From: Gluconobacter vitians
Lineage (GTDB): Bacteria > Pseudomonadota > Alphaproteobacteria > Acetobacterales > Acetobacteraceae
Length of the DNA stretch: 64,000 nucleotides
Direction: 5' to 3'
Assembly (NCBI RefSeq): GCF_015244565.1
Contig: NZ_JABCQG010000001.1
Coordinates: forward strand, 248,001 to 312,000
A program made the position numbers and the translations under genes. Below the pieces are notes generated by a model. The model searched no databases, had not been told where the DNA came from, and saw only the letters and a list, made by a program, of their open reading frames with translations. Below are positions 36,994 to 45,729 of the stretch, in pieces (positions within the stretch are counted from its first letter, which is position 1; the number at the start of each line of letters is the position of its first letter).

Positions 36994-38061
36994 ATGGCCG
37001 ATAGAAGAAAGATGAAGTCTGCATCGTCCAATGGATACCGGGGTCGTGTGGCCCATGTGATGGCTGGGGCTCCCAGGGGCGGCGCGGAGCTTTTCTTCGA
37101 GCGTCTGACAATGGCCCAGATGCGCGACGGTCGCCCCGTTCAGGCGCTGATCCGGCAGGATGAAGGCCGGGTTGCACGGCTTGAGGAAGCGGGCGTTGAG
37201 ACCCAGTCCTTCCGCTTTGGCGGGCTGCTGGATCTGCGGACCACACCGGGGCTGCGGCGCAGTCTCAAAGCGTTCAGGCCGGATGTTGTCGTTGCGTGGA
37301 TGAGTCGGGCGGCGCGGCTGGTGCCGTCAGGGCCGTGGCAGATCGCCGGGCGTCTGGGGGGATATTACGATCTGTCGAATTATCGCCGCTGTGACCATTT
37401 GATCGGCAATACGCGCGGTCTGGCGGAGTGGATGCGGGCGCAGGGCTGGGCCACCGATCGTGTGCATCACCTGCCCAATTTCGCGACGGATTTTTCGTCC
37501 GTAACCCCGCAGCGGCCCGCGTTCCTGCCGCCGGACGTGCCATTTGCCCTGGCGTTGGGGCGGCTGCATGAAAACAAAGCCTTCGATGTGCTGATCCGGG
37601 CGATGAAGCATCTGCCGGGTGTGCATCTGGTGATTGCAGGCGAGGGGCCGGAGCGTCCTGCGCTTGAGGCGCTGGCGAAGGCGGAAAATGTTGCGGATCG
37701 GGTGCATCTTCCCGGCTGGATCGCGCAGAGTGGGCCCTGGCTGCGGGCATGTGATGTTCTGGTCTGCCCGTCGCGGATCGAGCCGCTGGGTAATGTCGTG
37801 ATCGAAGCGCTGTCGGCCGGGGTGCCGGTTGTGGCGAGCAATATTCAGGGGCCGCAGGAAATTCTCCAAAGGACGCAGGACGGTCTGCTGGCCGAGGTCG
37901 AGAATGAGCGCGATCTTGCGGCGCAGATCGGAAGCGTTCTGGACGATGAGACTATGGCGCAAAACCTTTCCGTGAACGGGCGGGCGCGGTTCGAGCGGGA
38001 ATTTGCCCAGGATGTTGTCATGGCACGATGGTCGGCTTTTCTGGACGGAGTGCGCGCCTGA
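36994..38061 (+). CDS. Glycosyltransferase family 4
   Basis: 355 residues. The GT-B fold is seen in an N-terminal half starting GRVAHVMAGAPRGGAELFFERL and a C-terminal donor domain with LALGRLHENKAFDVLI, VIAGEGPERPAL and the E-x7-E motif in EPLGNVVIEALSAGVPVV. It probably extends LPS core or another surface glycan. An internal ATG at 37012 is an alternative start. The stop TGA shares a base with the ATG of the asparagine synthetase gene (TGATG). Confidence 0.9.
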   Translation: MADRRKMKSASSNGYRGRVAHVMAGAPRGGAELFFERLTMAQMRDGRPVQALIRQDEGRVARLEEAGVETQSFRFGGLLDLRTTPGLRRSLKAFRPDVVVAWMSRAARLVPSGPWQIAGRLGGYYDLSNYRRCDHLIGNTRGLAEWMRAQGWATDRVHHLPNFATDFSSVTPQRPAFLPPDVPFALALGRLHENKAFDVLIRAMKHLPGVHLVIAGEGPERPALEALAKAENVADRVHLPGWIAQSGPWLRACDVLVCPSRIEPLGNVVIEALSAGVPVVASNIQGPQEILQRTQDGLLAEVENERDLAAQIGSVLDDETMAQNLSVNGRARFEREFAQDVVMARWSAFLDGVRA

Positions 38062-39821
38062 TGTGTGGAATTGCGGGTCTTTCCTGTCTGCCGGGGCATC
38101 ATCCGGATCAGGACGCGCTGGAGCGCATGTCGCAGGCCATTTTCCACCGTGGGCCGGATGGGGAAGGGCGGCTGGACCTGGGCGGTGCGGCGTTGCGTCA
38201 CCGTCGGCTGTCCATCGTTGATATCGCGGGTGGTGCGCAGCCCTTCAGGCTTGGCGCGGCGGCTCTGATTGCGAACGGGGAAATCTATAACGATCCGGCC
38301 ATTCGCAGGCGCTTTCCCAAAACCTGTTTTCAGACCCATAGCGACTGCGAACCGCCTCTGCATCTGTGGCTGCATGATGGGGCGGGTTACACGCATGAAC
38401 TGCGGGGCATGTATGCCATTGCGATCGTCGAGAACGAGCATGGGCGGCATGAGATGGTGCTGTCGCGTGATCCGTTCGGCATCAAGCCGCTCTATATCGC
38501 GGCGTATGAGGGCGGCATCGCGTTTGCGTCCGAGCCGCAGGCGCTGTTGGCGGGGGGCTTTGGCAAGCGCAGCATCCGGGATGGCGCGCGCGATGAGTTG
38601 ATGCAGCTTCAGTTCACGACGGGGCAGGACATCATTTTCGACGGCATCCGTCGGCTTCTGCCTGGTGAGACGCTCCGGATCGTGGATGGGCGAATCGTGG
38701 AATCGCGCCGGCGGCATGTTCTGCATGAAGCGCGGGATACGGTTCCGGCCCGTCTGAGCGATGAGCAGGCGCTGGCACGGCTGGATACGGCGCTGCTCGA
38801 CAGTGTGTCGGCGCATCTGCGGGCGGATGTGCCGCTGGGGCTGTTCCTGTCCGGCGGGATCGACAGTTCGGTTATTCTGGCGGCGGCGCATCGTCTGGGG
38901 CTGCCGCATCCGCGGACCTGGACGGCGCGTTTTGACGCAGGGGCTGCGGATGAATCTGCTGATGCTGCGGCCTTGGCGGCGTCTGTCGGAGCCGCGCATC
39001 ATGTCCTGACGGTGACGGAAGAGATGGTCTGGCGCGATCTGCCATCCATCGTGATGTGCATGGATGATCCTGCCGCCGATTATGCCGTCATCCCGACATG
39101 GTTTCTGGCGCGTGAGGCGCGGAAGGATGTCACCGTTATTCTCAGCGGTGAGGGCGGGGACGAGCTTTTTGCGGGCTATGGCCGCTATCGGCGCGTCATG
39201 AAGCCCTGGTGGAAGGGCGGTCGTGCGCCGTATCGGTCCGGGACATTCGGCAAGCGTTTTGCAGAGCACGGGCGGCAGTGGCGGCGCGGGATTGCCATGA
39301 CGGAACTGGCTCTCGGGGTCTCGGGGCTGGAAGGCGCTCAGGCGCTGGATATTGCGGAATGGCTGCCCAACGATCTGCTGCTCAAGCTTGACCGGTGCCT
39401 GATGGCTCATTCGGTCGAGGGACGTACGCCCCTGCTCGATCCGGTGGTGGCCAAGGCGATCTGGCCGTTGCCGGAGCACTTCAAGGTGCGGGATGGTTAT
39501 GGCAAATGGCTGCTGCGGCGCTGGCTTCAGGATGCGCTGCCGCAGGCGCGTCCGTTTGCGCCGAAGCAGGGCTTTACCGTGCCGGTCGGCCCGTGGATCG
39601 AGAAGCAGGCGCACCGTCTGGGACCACTGGTCGCACGTCAGGCCTGCATCCGGGCCATGATGCCGGGACCGGATGTGGAGCGTCTTTTTGCGCGGGCCAG
39701 CCAGCGCGGTGTGGCGCGACAGGCCTGGACACTGCTGTTTTTCGCGCTGTGGCATCGTCATCATATCGAAGGGGTTCCCGTGGACGGGGATACGTTCGAA
39801 ACTCTCTCGCGCACTTCATGA
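38061..39821 (+). CDS. asnB: Asparagine synthetase (glutamine-hydrolysing)
   Basis: 586 residues. The N-terminal Ntn glutaminase starts MCGIAGLSC, so Cys2 is the nucleophile after Met removal; the C-terminal synthetase domain has the PP-loop LFLSGGIDSSVIL and LSGEGGDELFAGYGRYRR. Coupling to two glycosyltransferases suggests an alternative: AsnB-like amidotransferases in polysaccharide clusters can modify sugars. No other asnB is visible, so a housekeeping role in asparagine synthesis is equally possible. Confidence 0.9.
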   Translation: MCGIAGLSCLPGHHPDQDALERMSQAIFHRGPDGEGRLDLGGAALRHRRLSIVDIAGGAQPFRLGAAALIANGEIYNDPAIRRRFPKTCFQTHSDCEPPLHLWLHDGAGYTHELRGMYAIAIVENEHGRHEMVLSRDPFGIKPLYIAAYEGGIAFASEPQALLAGGFGKRSIRDGARDELMQLQFTTGQDIIFDGIRRLLPGETLRIVDGRIVESRRRHVLHEARDTVPARLSDEQALARLDTALLDSVSAHLRADVPLGLFLSGGIDSSVILAAAHRLGLPHPRTWTARFDAGAADESADAAALAASVGAAHHVLTVTEEMVWRDLPSIVMCMDDPAADYAVIPTWFLAREARKDVTVILSGEGGDELFAGYGRYRRVMKPWWKGGRAPYRSGTFGKRFAEHGRQWRRGIAMTELALGVSGLEGAQALDIAEWLPNDLLLKLDRCLMAHSVEGRTPLLDPVVAKAIWPLPEHFKVRDGYGKWLLRRWLQDALPQARPFAPKQGFTVPVGPWIEKQAHRLGPLVARQACIRAMMPGPDVERLFARASQRGVARQAWTLLFFALWHRHHIEGVPVDGDTFETLSRTS

Positions 39822-39849
39822 GTGTCTTACTGATTTGCAAGGACGGAAC

Positions 39850-41169
39850 ATGCATTACGATCTGATCATCCGCGGCGGAATCTGCGTTTTTCCATGGGGC
39901 GAGGCCGAAGCGGATATCGGCGTGCGCAACGGGAAGGTGGCGTCGCTGTCTGTCGGATCGGCGGATGAAGCGGACCGGGTGATCGATGCACGCGGTCTGC
40001 ATGTTCTGCCCGGGCTGATCGACGCGCATGTTCATCTGCGTGATCCGGGCAAGCCCGAGGTCGAGACGCTCGAGACCGGCACGCGGGCTGCGGCGCTGGG
40101 CGGTATTGCGACGGTTTTCGACATGCCCAACACGTTCCCGAGTGTGACGGATGTGACGATGATCGACTGGAAGCGTGATCATATCCGCAAGACGGCGCAT
40201 GTGGATGTCGGCATCTATGTCGGCGCGACGCGGGAGAACACGCCGGATCTGGCAATGCTGGAGCAGCAGCCGGGTGTGTGTGCGGTGAAGGTGTTTGCCG
40301 GATCGTCCACGGGCAATCTGATGATCGAGGACGATGCGGGGCTCGAAGCGGTCATGCGTTCCGGGCATCGCCGCGTGGCCTATCATTCGGAGGATGAATA
40401 TCGCCTTCAGGCCCGCAAGCCGATGTTCCATGAAGGCCAGCCTTACGAAACGCATAGCGTCTGGCGCGATGTGGAATGTGCGTTCCTCGGCACGCGCCGT
40501 ATCATGGCGCTGGCGCGCAAGACCAACCGTCCCGCGCATATCCTGCATGTCTCGACGGCGGAAGAACTGGATTATCTGGCGGATTACCGCGATATTTCCA
40601 CTGTCGAGGTTCTGGTGAACCATCTCACGCAGGTGGCGCCGGAATGTTACGAAAAGCTCGGTGGTCTGGCCGTCATGAACCCGCCATTGCGGGACCGGTC
40701 GCACTGGGAAGCAAGCTGGCAGGCCGTGCGGGATGGTCGTGTGGACGTGGTTTCGTCCGATCATGCGCCGCATCCGCTTGAGGCCAAGCGGCTTCCCTGG
40801 CCGAAATGCCCTGCCGGTCTGACGGGGACGCAGACGATCGTGCCGGTCATGCTCGATCATGTGAATGCGGGACGTCTGTCGCTGGCGCGTCTGGTGGATC
40901 TGATGGCGGCAGGGCCGGCACGGGTTTACGGATTGCAGACCAAGGGGCGCATGGCAGTCGGATTCGATGCAGATTTCACGCTCGTGGACATGAAGGCCGA
41001 GCGTGAGATCACCAATGACTGGATCGTCACGCCGGCGGGCTGGACGCCTTTTGACAGAACGCGCGTGACAGGCTGGCCGATGGCAACGATCGTTCGTGGA
41101 ACGGTCGTGATGCAGGACAATGAGGTCTCCGGTGGCCCGACTGGGCAGCCTGCCAAATTTGCGCCTTGA
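39850..41169 (+). CDS. pyrC: Dihydroorotase (class I, PyrC)
   Basis: 439 residues from the ATG at 39850, preceded by AAGGA. Metal-site motif HVHLRDPGKPEVETLETG, FDMPNT, the candidate carboxylated lysine in AVKVFAGSSTGN, and SDHAPHPLEAK near the C-terminal third. It cyclises carbamoyl aspartate in pyrimidine synthesis. Allantoinase and hydantoinase are close relatives, but DMPNT and SDHAPH favour dihydroorotase. It is the last gene of the run that starts at 33158. Confidence 0.92.
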   Translation: MHYDLIIRGGICVFPWGEAEADIGVRNGKVASLSVGSADEADRVIDARGLHVLPGLIDAHVHLRDPGKPEVETLETGTRAAALGGIATVFDMPNTFPSVTDVTMIDWKRDHIRKTAHVDVGIYVGATRENTPDLAMLEQQPGVCAVKVFAGSSTGNLMIEDDAGLEAVMRSGHRRVAYHSEDEYRLQARKPMFHEGQPYETHSVWRDVECAFLGTRRIMALARKTNRPAHILHVSTAEELDYLADYRDISTVEVLVNHLTQVAPECYEKLGGLAVMNPPLRDRSHWEASWQAVRDGRVDVVSSDHAPHPLEAKRLPWPKCPAGLTGTQTIVPVMLDHVNAGRLSLARLVDLMAAGPARVYGLQTKGRMAVGFDADFTLVDMKAEREITNDWIVTPAGWTPFDRTRVTGWPMATIVRGTVVMQDNEVSGGPTGQPAKFAP

Positions 41170-41214
41170 TCTGGGCGTAGGGCGCGCAACGCTTCGAACA
41201 GGAAAGGGAGCTGT

Positions 41215-41610
41215 ATGAGACGTTGCGTTGTCGCCATCCGTAAGGCGGCGCTGTTTGGTCTGGTGTTTGCAGGGATCGCCGGGGCCGGGTCGGCCAGTGC
41301 AGCCGAGGCGGCATGGACCGCTTCAAAATGTGGCGCCGAGCCGCAGGCGCCTGCGGTGAAGGCCGCGACGGTCGCGCAGTATAACGAGAGCGTGGATCGC
41401 GTGACGGCTTATGAAAAGGCAGCCCGCGTTTACAATGCCTGCGTCGCGGCTCAGGCCAACCGGGAAGAAACGGCCATCAGCCAGGAGGCGAGTGCGCGGA
41501 TTTCCCACGTTCATGCGGGAAGCGCGGCTGTTCAGTCCCACATTGCGGCATCATTCCAGACGCTGTCTGCCAATCTGGCGGCTGCGGGACGCAAGCTCGG
41601 CCATCACTGA
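41215..41610 (+). CDS. Secreted small helical protein of unknown function
   Basis: 131 residues with a strong ribosome-binding site (GGAAAGGGAG) and a signal peptide ending GSASA. The mature part is Ala-rich and apparently helical, with two Cys (SKCGAE and YNACVA) that may be disulfide-bonded. It ends GRKLGHH. No family recognised. It is convergent with the lipoprotein gene at 41658. Confidence 0.75.
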   Translation: MRRCVVAIRKAALFGLVFAGIAGAGSASAAEAAWTASKCGAEPQAPAVKAATVAQYNESVDRVTAYEKAARVYNACVAAQANREETAISQEASARISHVHAGSAAVQSHIAASFQTLSANLAAAGRKLGHH

Positions 41611-41623
41611 GCGATCGGCGCTT

Positions 41624-41652
41624 ACAGGCTGTATCCTGAAGGTACGGCCTGT
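41624..41652. terminator. Hairpin between convergent genes, possible terminator
   Basis: ACAGGC-t-GTA, 9-base loop, TAC-g-GCCTGT. It lies in the 47-base gap between two convergent stops. The T-run is poor (GATCTTTA), so efficiency is doubtful. Confidence 0.45.
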
Positions 41653-41657
41653 GATCT

Positions 41658-41960
41658 TTACTGGCCCATGCGCTCCTGATTCTGGGCTGGGGTCAGGGTT
41701 GTCGGGCCACCATAGGTCTGGCGGGCGACGTTGGGCATGAGATCGGGCCGCGCCCAGCAGGTCGTGCCCTCGAAACTTGTCGTGCAATATGGCTGGGGTG
41801 GGGGTGGCCCGACCGGCCGGGCGCAGAAACTTTCATCATCGTACAGATAGGCCGTGTTGCAGTCCTTGCCCGTGACGGCGGACGCGATGCGGTCCGGCGC
41901 ACAGCCTTCAAGCGCGCAGAACACCAGGGGAAGCAGCAGGAGCGGGACGGGCTTTTTCAT
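41658..41960 (-). CDS. Small Cys-rich lipoprotein of unknown function
   Basis: 100 residues with a lipoprotein signal, lipobox LEGC (Cys20). The mature part contains four further Cys (KDCNTA, SFCARP, PYCTTS, TTCWAR) and a PPPPQP stretch, then a polar tail. Paired disulfides are likely. No family recognised. The ~190-base gap to the YfgM-like gene is the divergent promoter region. Confidence 0.72.
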   Translation of the reverse strand: MKKPVPLLLLPLVFCALEGCAPDRIASAVTGKDCNTAYLYDDESFCARPVGPPPPQPYCTTSFEGTTCWARPDLMPNVARQTYGGPTTLTPAQNQERMGQ

Positions 41961-42148
41961 GGCGTTCAGAATGCTTCCCGAGCCGTTAAGGAAGTCTGAA
42001 TGTCGGCCGGTTTTTCTGTGGCTGTACTGTTTTTCACAGTTCCGGTCCGCTTTGGCGCTTCAATGATCGTGTGAAGCGTTTGCCGCGACGGTTCGGCACC
42101 TGTATGGTCAGGCAAAACAGTTTGAAGACCGATCCAGCAGGGGACCAG

Positions 42149-42829
42149 GTGGCAGACGATTTCATCACGCAGGTGAACGAAGAAATGCAGGCGCAGCGGT
42201 TGCGGGCCATGGCACGGCGCATTGGCGCCGTGGTGGGTGTCGTGGCCGTGATTGGAGCCATCGGGGGTGGCGTGTGGGGCTGGAACAGCCACGCCCGCCA
42301 TGCAGCACAGCAGGCGGCATCGGCGCGGTATTTTACCGCCACGACGGCCTTGACGGACCCCAAGCATGACGCCGCAGCCACCCAGAAGGCCACTGCGACC
42401 TTCCAGGATCTGGCGGACCATGGTCCTGTGGGCGTGCGCTCTTATGCAGCGCTGCGTCTGGCTGATCTGCAGAGCCAGGCCGGTCAGACGGACGCGGCGC
42501 TGAAGACGTGGCAGAGTGTGGCAGACGATGGGTCTGCCGAACCGGCCCTGCGGGACATGGCGCGCTATATGAGCCTGAATGCCCGGACCGCGAGCGCCGA
42601 TCCGAAGACGCTGCGTCCGGGATATGAAGCTCTGGCGCAGAGCGGGGGTGCCTGGGCATCACTGGCTCAGGAAGGGCTTGTTGCGCTGGATCTGCGTTCC
42701 GGTGCGACAGCCGATCAGCAGAAGGAAGCCCGGCGCATCCTGACGCAGATCGTTGGCAGTGAAAACGCGACCGAAGGGGTGCGTGCACGTGCACAGGCCC
42801 TGCTCGAGACATTTGGAGACGCCGGTTGA
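42149..42829 (+). CDS. YfgM-like membrane-anchored TPR protein
   Basis: 226 residues from the GTG at 42149, which has AGGGGA five bases upstream and yields the family opening (M)ADDFITQVNEEMQAQRL; ATGs at 42104 and 42071 are possible. One membrane segment at about residues 24-46, then a helical TPR-like periplasmic region (TFQDLADHGPVGVRSYAALRLADLQ). YfgM is an ancillary SecYEG subunit that works with periplasmic chaperones. The order yfgM-bamB-der is conserved in proteobacteria and supports the call. Confidence 0.82.
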   Translation: MADDFITQVNEEMQAQRLRAMARRIGAVVGVVAVIGAIGGGVWGWNSHARHAAQQAASARYFTATTALTDPKHDAAATQKATATFQDLADHGPVGVRSYAALRLADLQSQAGQTDAALKTWQSVADDGSAEPALRDMARYMSLNARTASADPKTLRPGYEALAQSGGAWASLAQEGLVALDLRSGATADQQKEARRILTQIVGSENATEGVRARAQALLETFGDAG

Positions 42830-44241
42830 TGCGCCGTCCTGTTCTTTCCCGCTCTTCCCTTTCCATGAACCGCCCCATGGGCCGCCGTGGTCTTCTGCGG
42901 ACGGCCTGCTCGGGGAGCGCCTTGGCCGTTCTGGGCGGGTGCAGCCTGTTCGAAGACGACAAGAAGCCGCCTCTGGCCGGGCATCGCGTGAATGTCCTCT
43001 CTACGGGCGCAGGGCTGACGGTTGATCATGACGATCACACGCCGATCACGCTGGGCCCTGTCCAACCGGTCCGCGAATGGCTGCAGGAAGGCGGACGTCC
43101 GTCCCATGTTGCCGTGAATGCGGCGTGGAATGGTCCGGATCTGGCCTGGAGCCATTCAGTCGGCGCGCAGACTGATCCGTCCAGCTTCCTGTCGATGATT
43201 GCCATCATGCCGACCAACCGTGGTGCGATCCAGTCGCCACCGGTCATCGGAAACGGTCATATTTTCACGACTGACGCACAGGGTGTGGTGAAGGCCTGGA
43301 CATGGCCGGAGCGGCGTCATGTCTGGACCCGTCAGCCCGCCACGTCCAAAAGCCGCTCGACCAATATCGGTGGTGGCCTCGCCCTCGATGGGGACACGCT
43401 CTACATCGTGGATGGTGTGGCACAGGCCCTGGCCGTTGAGGCCCTGACCGGCAAGGTGAAATGGCGCATCAGCACCGGAACGCCGGGTCGTTCCGCGCCG
43501 ACGATCGCGGAAGGTCTGATGATCTTCGGCACGATTGACGAGCGTCTGATCGCGCTGAACGCCAATACGGGCCACCAGGTCTGGACGTATCAGGCCACGG
43601 CCTCCGATACGGTTATCTTCGGTCAGTCTGCACCGGCCTTCGTGGATGGTGTCGTGCTTGCCGGCTTCGGCAGTGGCGATCTGGTGGCCCTGCGTGCGGC
43701 CTCGGGCGAGGTGGTCTGGAGTGACAGTCTCGGCGGCTCCAACGGCATGGGCGCCATGCTCGATTTCTCCTGCATTCGGGGCGCACCGGTCATCATGGAT
43801 GGGACGGCCTATGCCGTGTCCATGTCCCGCGTGCTGGTGGCGATCGACATGCGGTCAGGCCGTCGTCTGTGGGAACGTGAGGTCAGCGGGCAGAGTCCTA
43901 TGGCGATCTGTGGCGACTGGATGTATGTCCTGTCCACGGATCAGCAGATCGCCTGTCTGGATCGTCTGTCCGGGCATGTGCGCTGGATCACCCAGCTGCG
44001 TCGCTTCATTCGTGAGGATGCGGAAAAGGACGCGATTGCCTGGGTGGGCCCGCTTCTGGTGAACGGCAAGCTGATCTGCTTCTCCACCTTTCCGAAAGAA
44101 GGCATGGCTGTCCTGAATGCCGTGACCGGGAAACTTGAACTGACCCGCAAGACCACCGCCCCGTGTCAGGTTCAGCCGATCGTCTGTGACGGTCATGTGC
44201 TGACCCTGTCCCAAGACGCCGTTCTGCGGGCCTATGGCTGA
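42829..44241 (+). CDS. bamB: Outer membrane assembly lipoprotein BamB
   Basis: 470 residues; the ATG shares a base with the preceding stop. Lipoprotein signal with lipobox LGGC (Cys38) after a basic N-terminus. The mature protein is an eight-bladed PQQ-like beta-propeller, with blade motifs such as LYIVDGVAQALAVEALTGKV, LIALNANTGHQVWTY and LVALRAASGEVVW. It scaffolds BamA in outer-membrane protein insertion. The propeller also occurs in PQQ dehydrogenases, abundant in acetic acid bacteria, but the lipobox and the place before der fix it as BamB. It overlaps der by eight bases. Confidence 0.93.
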   Translation: MRRPVLSRSSLSMNRPMGRRGLLRTACSGSALAVLGGCSLFEDDKKPPLAGHRVNVLSTGAGLTVDHDDHTPITLGPVQPVREWLQEGGRPSHVAVNAAWNGPDLAWSHSVGAQTDPSSFLSMIAIMPTNRGAIQSPPVIGNGHIFTTDAQGVVKAWTWPERRHVWTRQPATSKSRSTNIGGGLALDGDTLYIVDGVAQALAVEALTGKVKWRISTGTPGRSAPTIAEGLMIFGTIDERLIALNANTGHQVWTYQATASDTVIFGQSAPAFVDGVVLAGFGSGDLVALRAASGEVVWSDSLGGSNGMGAMLDFSCIRGAPVIMDGTAYAVSMSRVLVAIDMRSGRRLWEREVSGQSPMAICGDWMYVLSTDQQIACLDRLSGHVRWITQLRRFIREDAEKDAIAWVGPLLVNGKLICFSTFPKEGMAVLNAVTGKLELTRKTTAPCQVQPIVCDGHVLTLSQDAVLRAYG

Positions 44242-45631
44242 ACGAATGACCTCTGAAAACCTGCCCGTTGTTGTTATCGCCGGGCGCCCGAATGTCGGGA
44301 AATCCACTCTGTTCAACCGGCTTGTCGGCCGCCGTCAGGCGATCGTCTCCGACATGCCGGGTGTCACGCGCGATCGCAAGGAGGGCGAGGCCCTTCTGCG
44401 CGGCCGCCGTGTCCGGCTGATCGATACGGCCGGGCTGGAGGAAGCGGCGCCGGATACGCTGTACGGGCGGATGCGGGCCTCTTCCGAATCCGCTGTTGCC
44501 ATGGCGGATCTGGTGCTGTTCTGCATCGACGCACGTTCGGGCATCACGCCTGCGGATGCGCATTTTGCGAGCTGGCTGCGCCGTCAGAACCGGCCGGTTC
44601 TGCTGATCGCGAACAAGGCGGAAGGGCAGGCCGGGACGAATGCGGCTCTTGAAGCCTATTCGCTGGGATTGGGCACGCCTCTGGCACTGTCCGCCGAGCA
44701 TGGCGAAGGCATTGCCGATCTCATGGGTGAGATTGCCGAGCGTCTGCCGCCTGCGGAAAAAACCCGCCGTCGTGAGGCCCCGAAAGCTGAAGGTGAAGAC
44801 GGGGAGGACGAGCGTCCTGCCGGTCCGCTGCGTCTGGCGATCATTGGTCGTCCGAATGCGGGCAAGTCCACGCTGCTGAACTGTCTGTTGGGCGAAGAGC
44901 GGATGATTACGGGGCCTGAAGCGGGCCTGACGCGCGATTCCATCACCGTCGAACTGCATGACGAGCAGGGCCCCATCCAGCTGGTTGATACGGCCGGGAT
45001 GCGCAAGCGCGCCCGCGTCGAGCAGCATCTGGAGAAAATGTCGGTCTCGGCCTCCATCGAAGCCCTGAAAATGGCGGAAGTGGTCGTGTTGGTGATTGAT
45101 GCGACGCTTGGCGTGCATGAGCAGGATCTCCAGATCGGCCGCCTGATCGAGCGTGAGGGACGGGCCTGCGTCATCGCGCTGAACAAGTGGGATGCTGTCG
45201 AGGACCGGAACGCGACCAAGAAGGCGATTTTGGACCGTCTGGAAATCTCGCTGGCACAGGTTCGTGGTATTCCGGTCGTGACATTCTCGGCACTGACGGG
45301 CGCGGGCGTGCACCGTCTGCTGCCTGCCGTGCGCAACGTCTATGAGATCTGGAACTCGCGCGTCTCCACGGGCGAACTGAACCGCTGGTTCGAGGATGCT
45401 CTTGAGCGTCATCAGCCGCCGCTCGTGGACGGACGCCGTCTCAAGCTGCGTTACATGACGCAGGTGAAGGCCCGCCCTCCGACATTCCTGCTGTTTGGCA
45501 CGCGGGCAGAACAGTTACCCGATTCCTACAAGCGCTATCTGGTTAACGGACTGCGCGAAACATTCCATATGCCGGGCGTTCCGGTGCGTCTGCAGCTGCG
45601 TGGAACGAAAAATCCTTACGCGGAAAAGTGA
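44234..45631 (+). CDS. der: GTPase Der (EngA), ribosome assembly factor
   Basis: 465 residues with two tandem GTPase domains: G1 motifs GRPNVGKSTLFN (near 18) and GRPNAGKSTLLN (near 205), DTAGLEEA and DTAGMRKR as G3, and NKWDAVED as G4 of the second domain. The first domain's G4 is NKAEG. A C-terminal KH-like domain follows (RRLKLRYMTQVKARPPTF). An acidic/basic insert (~175-195) links the domains. It is needed for 50S subunit maturation. Confidence 0.97.
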   Translation: MAERMTSENLPVVVIAGRPNVGKSTLFNRLVGRRQAIVSDMPGVTRDRKEGEALLRGRRVRLIDTAGLEEAAPDTLYGRMRASSESAVAMADLVLFCIDARSGITPADAHFASWLRRQNRPVLLIANKAEGQAGTNAALEAYSLGLGTPLALSAEHGEGIADLMGEIAERLPPAEKTRRREAPKAEGEDGEDERPAGPLRLAIIGRPNAGKSTLLNCLLGEERMITGPEAGLTRDSITVELHDEQGPIQLVDTAGMRKRARVEQHLEKMSVSASIEALKMAEVVVLVIDATLGVHEQDLQIGRLIEREGRACVIALNKWDAVEDRNATKKAILDRLEISLAQVRGIPVVTFSALTGAGVHRLLPAVRNVYEIWNSRVSTGELNRWFEDALERHQPPLVDGRRLKLRYMTQVKARPPTFLLFGTRAEQLPDSYKRYLVNGLRETFHMPGVPVRLQLRGTKNPYAEK

Positions 45632-45677
45632 TTTTCTGTTCGTTTGGATATAGACCACACCCCTGATGGATCATTAA

Positions 45678-45720
45678 TACAGGACCGGCTACTTCCGGTT
45701 TCGGAACGTTTGGTCCTGTA
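45678..45720 (+). promoter_or_regulatory. Nested hairpin in the leader of the sugar-porter gene
   Basis: Outer arms TACAGGACC (45678-45686) and GGTCCTGTA (45712-45720) pair perfectly over nine bases; inside them TTCCG (45693-45697), loop GTTT, CGGAA (45702-45706) form a second stem. The structure ends nine bases before the ATG at 45730. No T-run follows on either strand, so a terminator is unlikely; a regulatory RNA structure or a protein operator is more plausible. Confidence 0.5.
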
Positions 45721-45729
45721 CCCCTCGAT

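Noticed and set aside
37845-39764. Long minus-strand open frame (639 codons) opposite the GT4 and asnB genes
   Set aside because: It has no recognisable motif, is rich in Arg/His/Gln/Pro as expected of the antisense of GC-rich genes, and lies opposite two well-supported genes.
39673-39849. Upstream extension of dihydroorotase into asnB
   Set aside because: The extension is asnB coding sequence in another frame; the ATG at 39850 has a ribosome-binding site and gives normal length.
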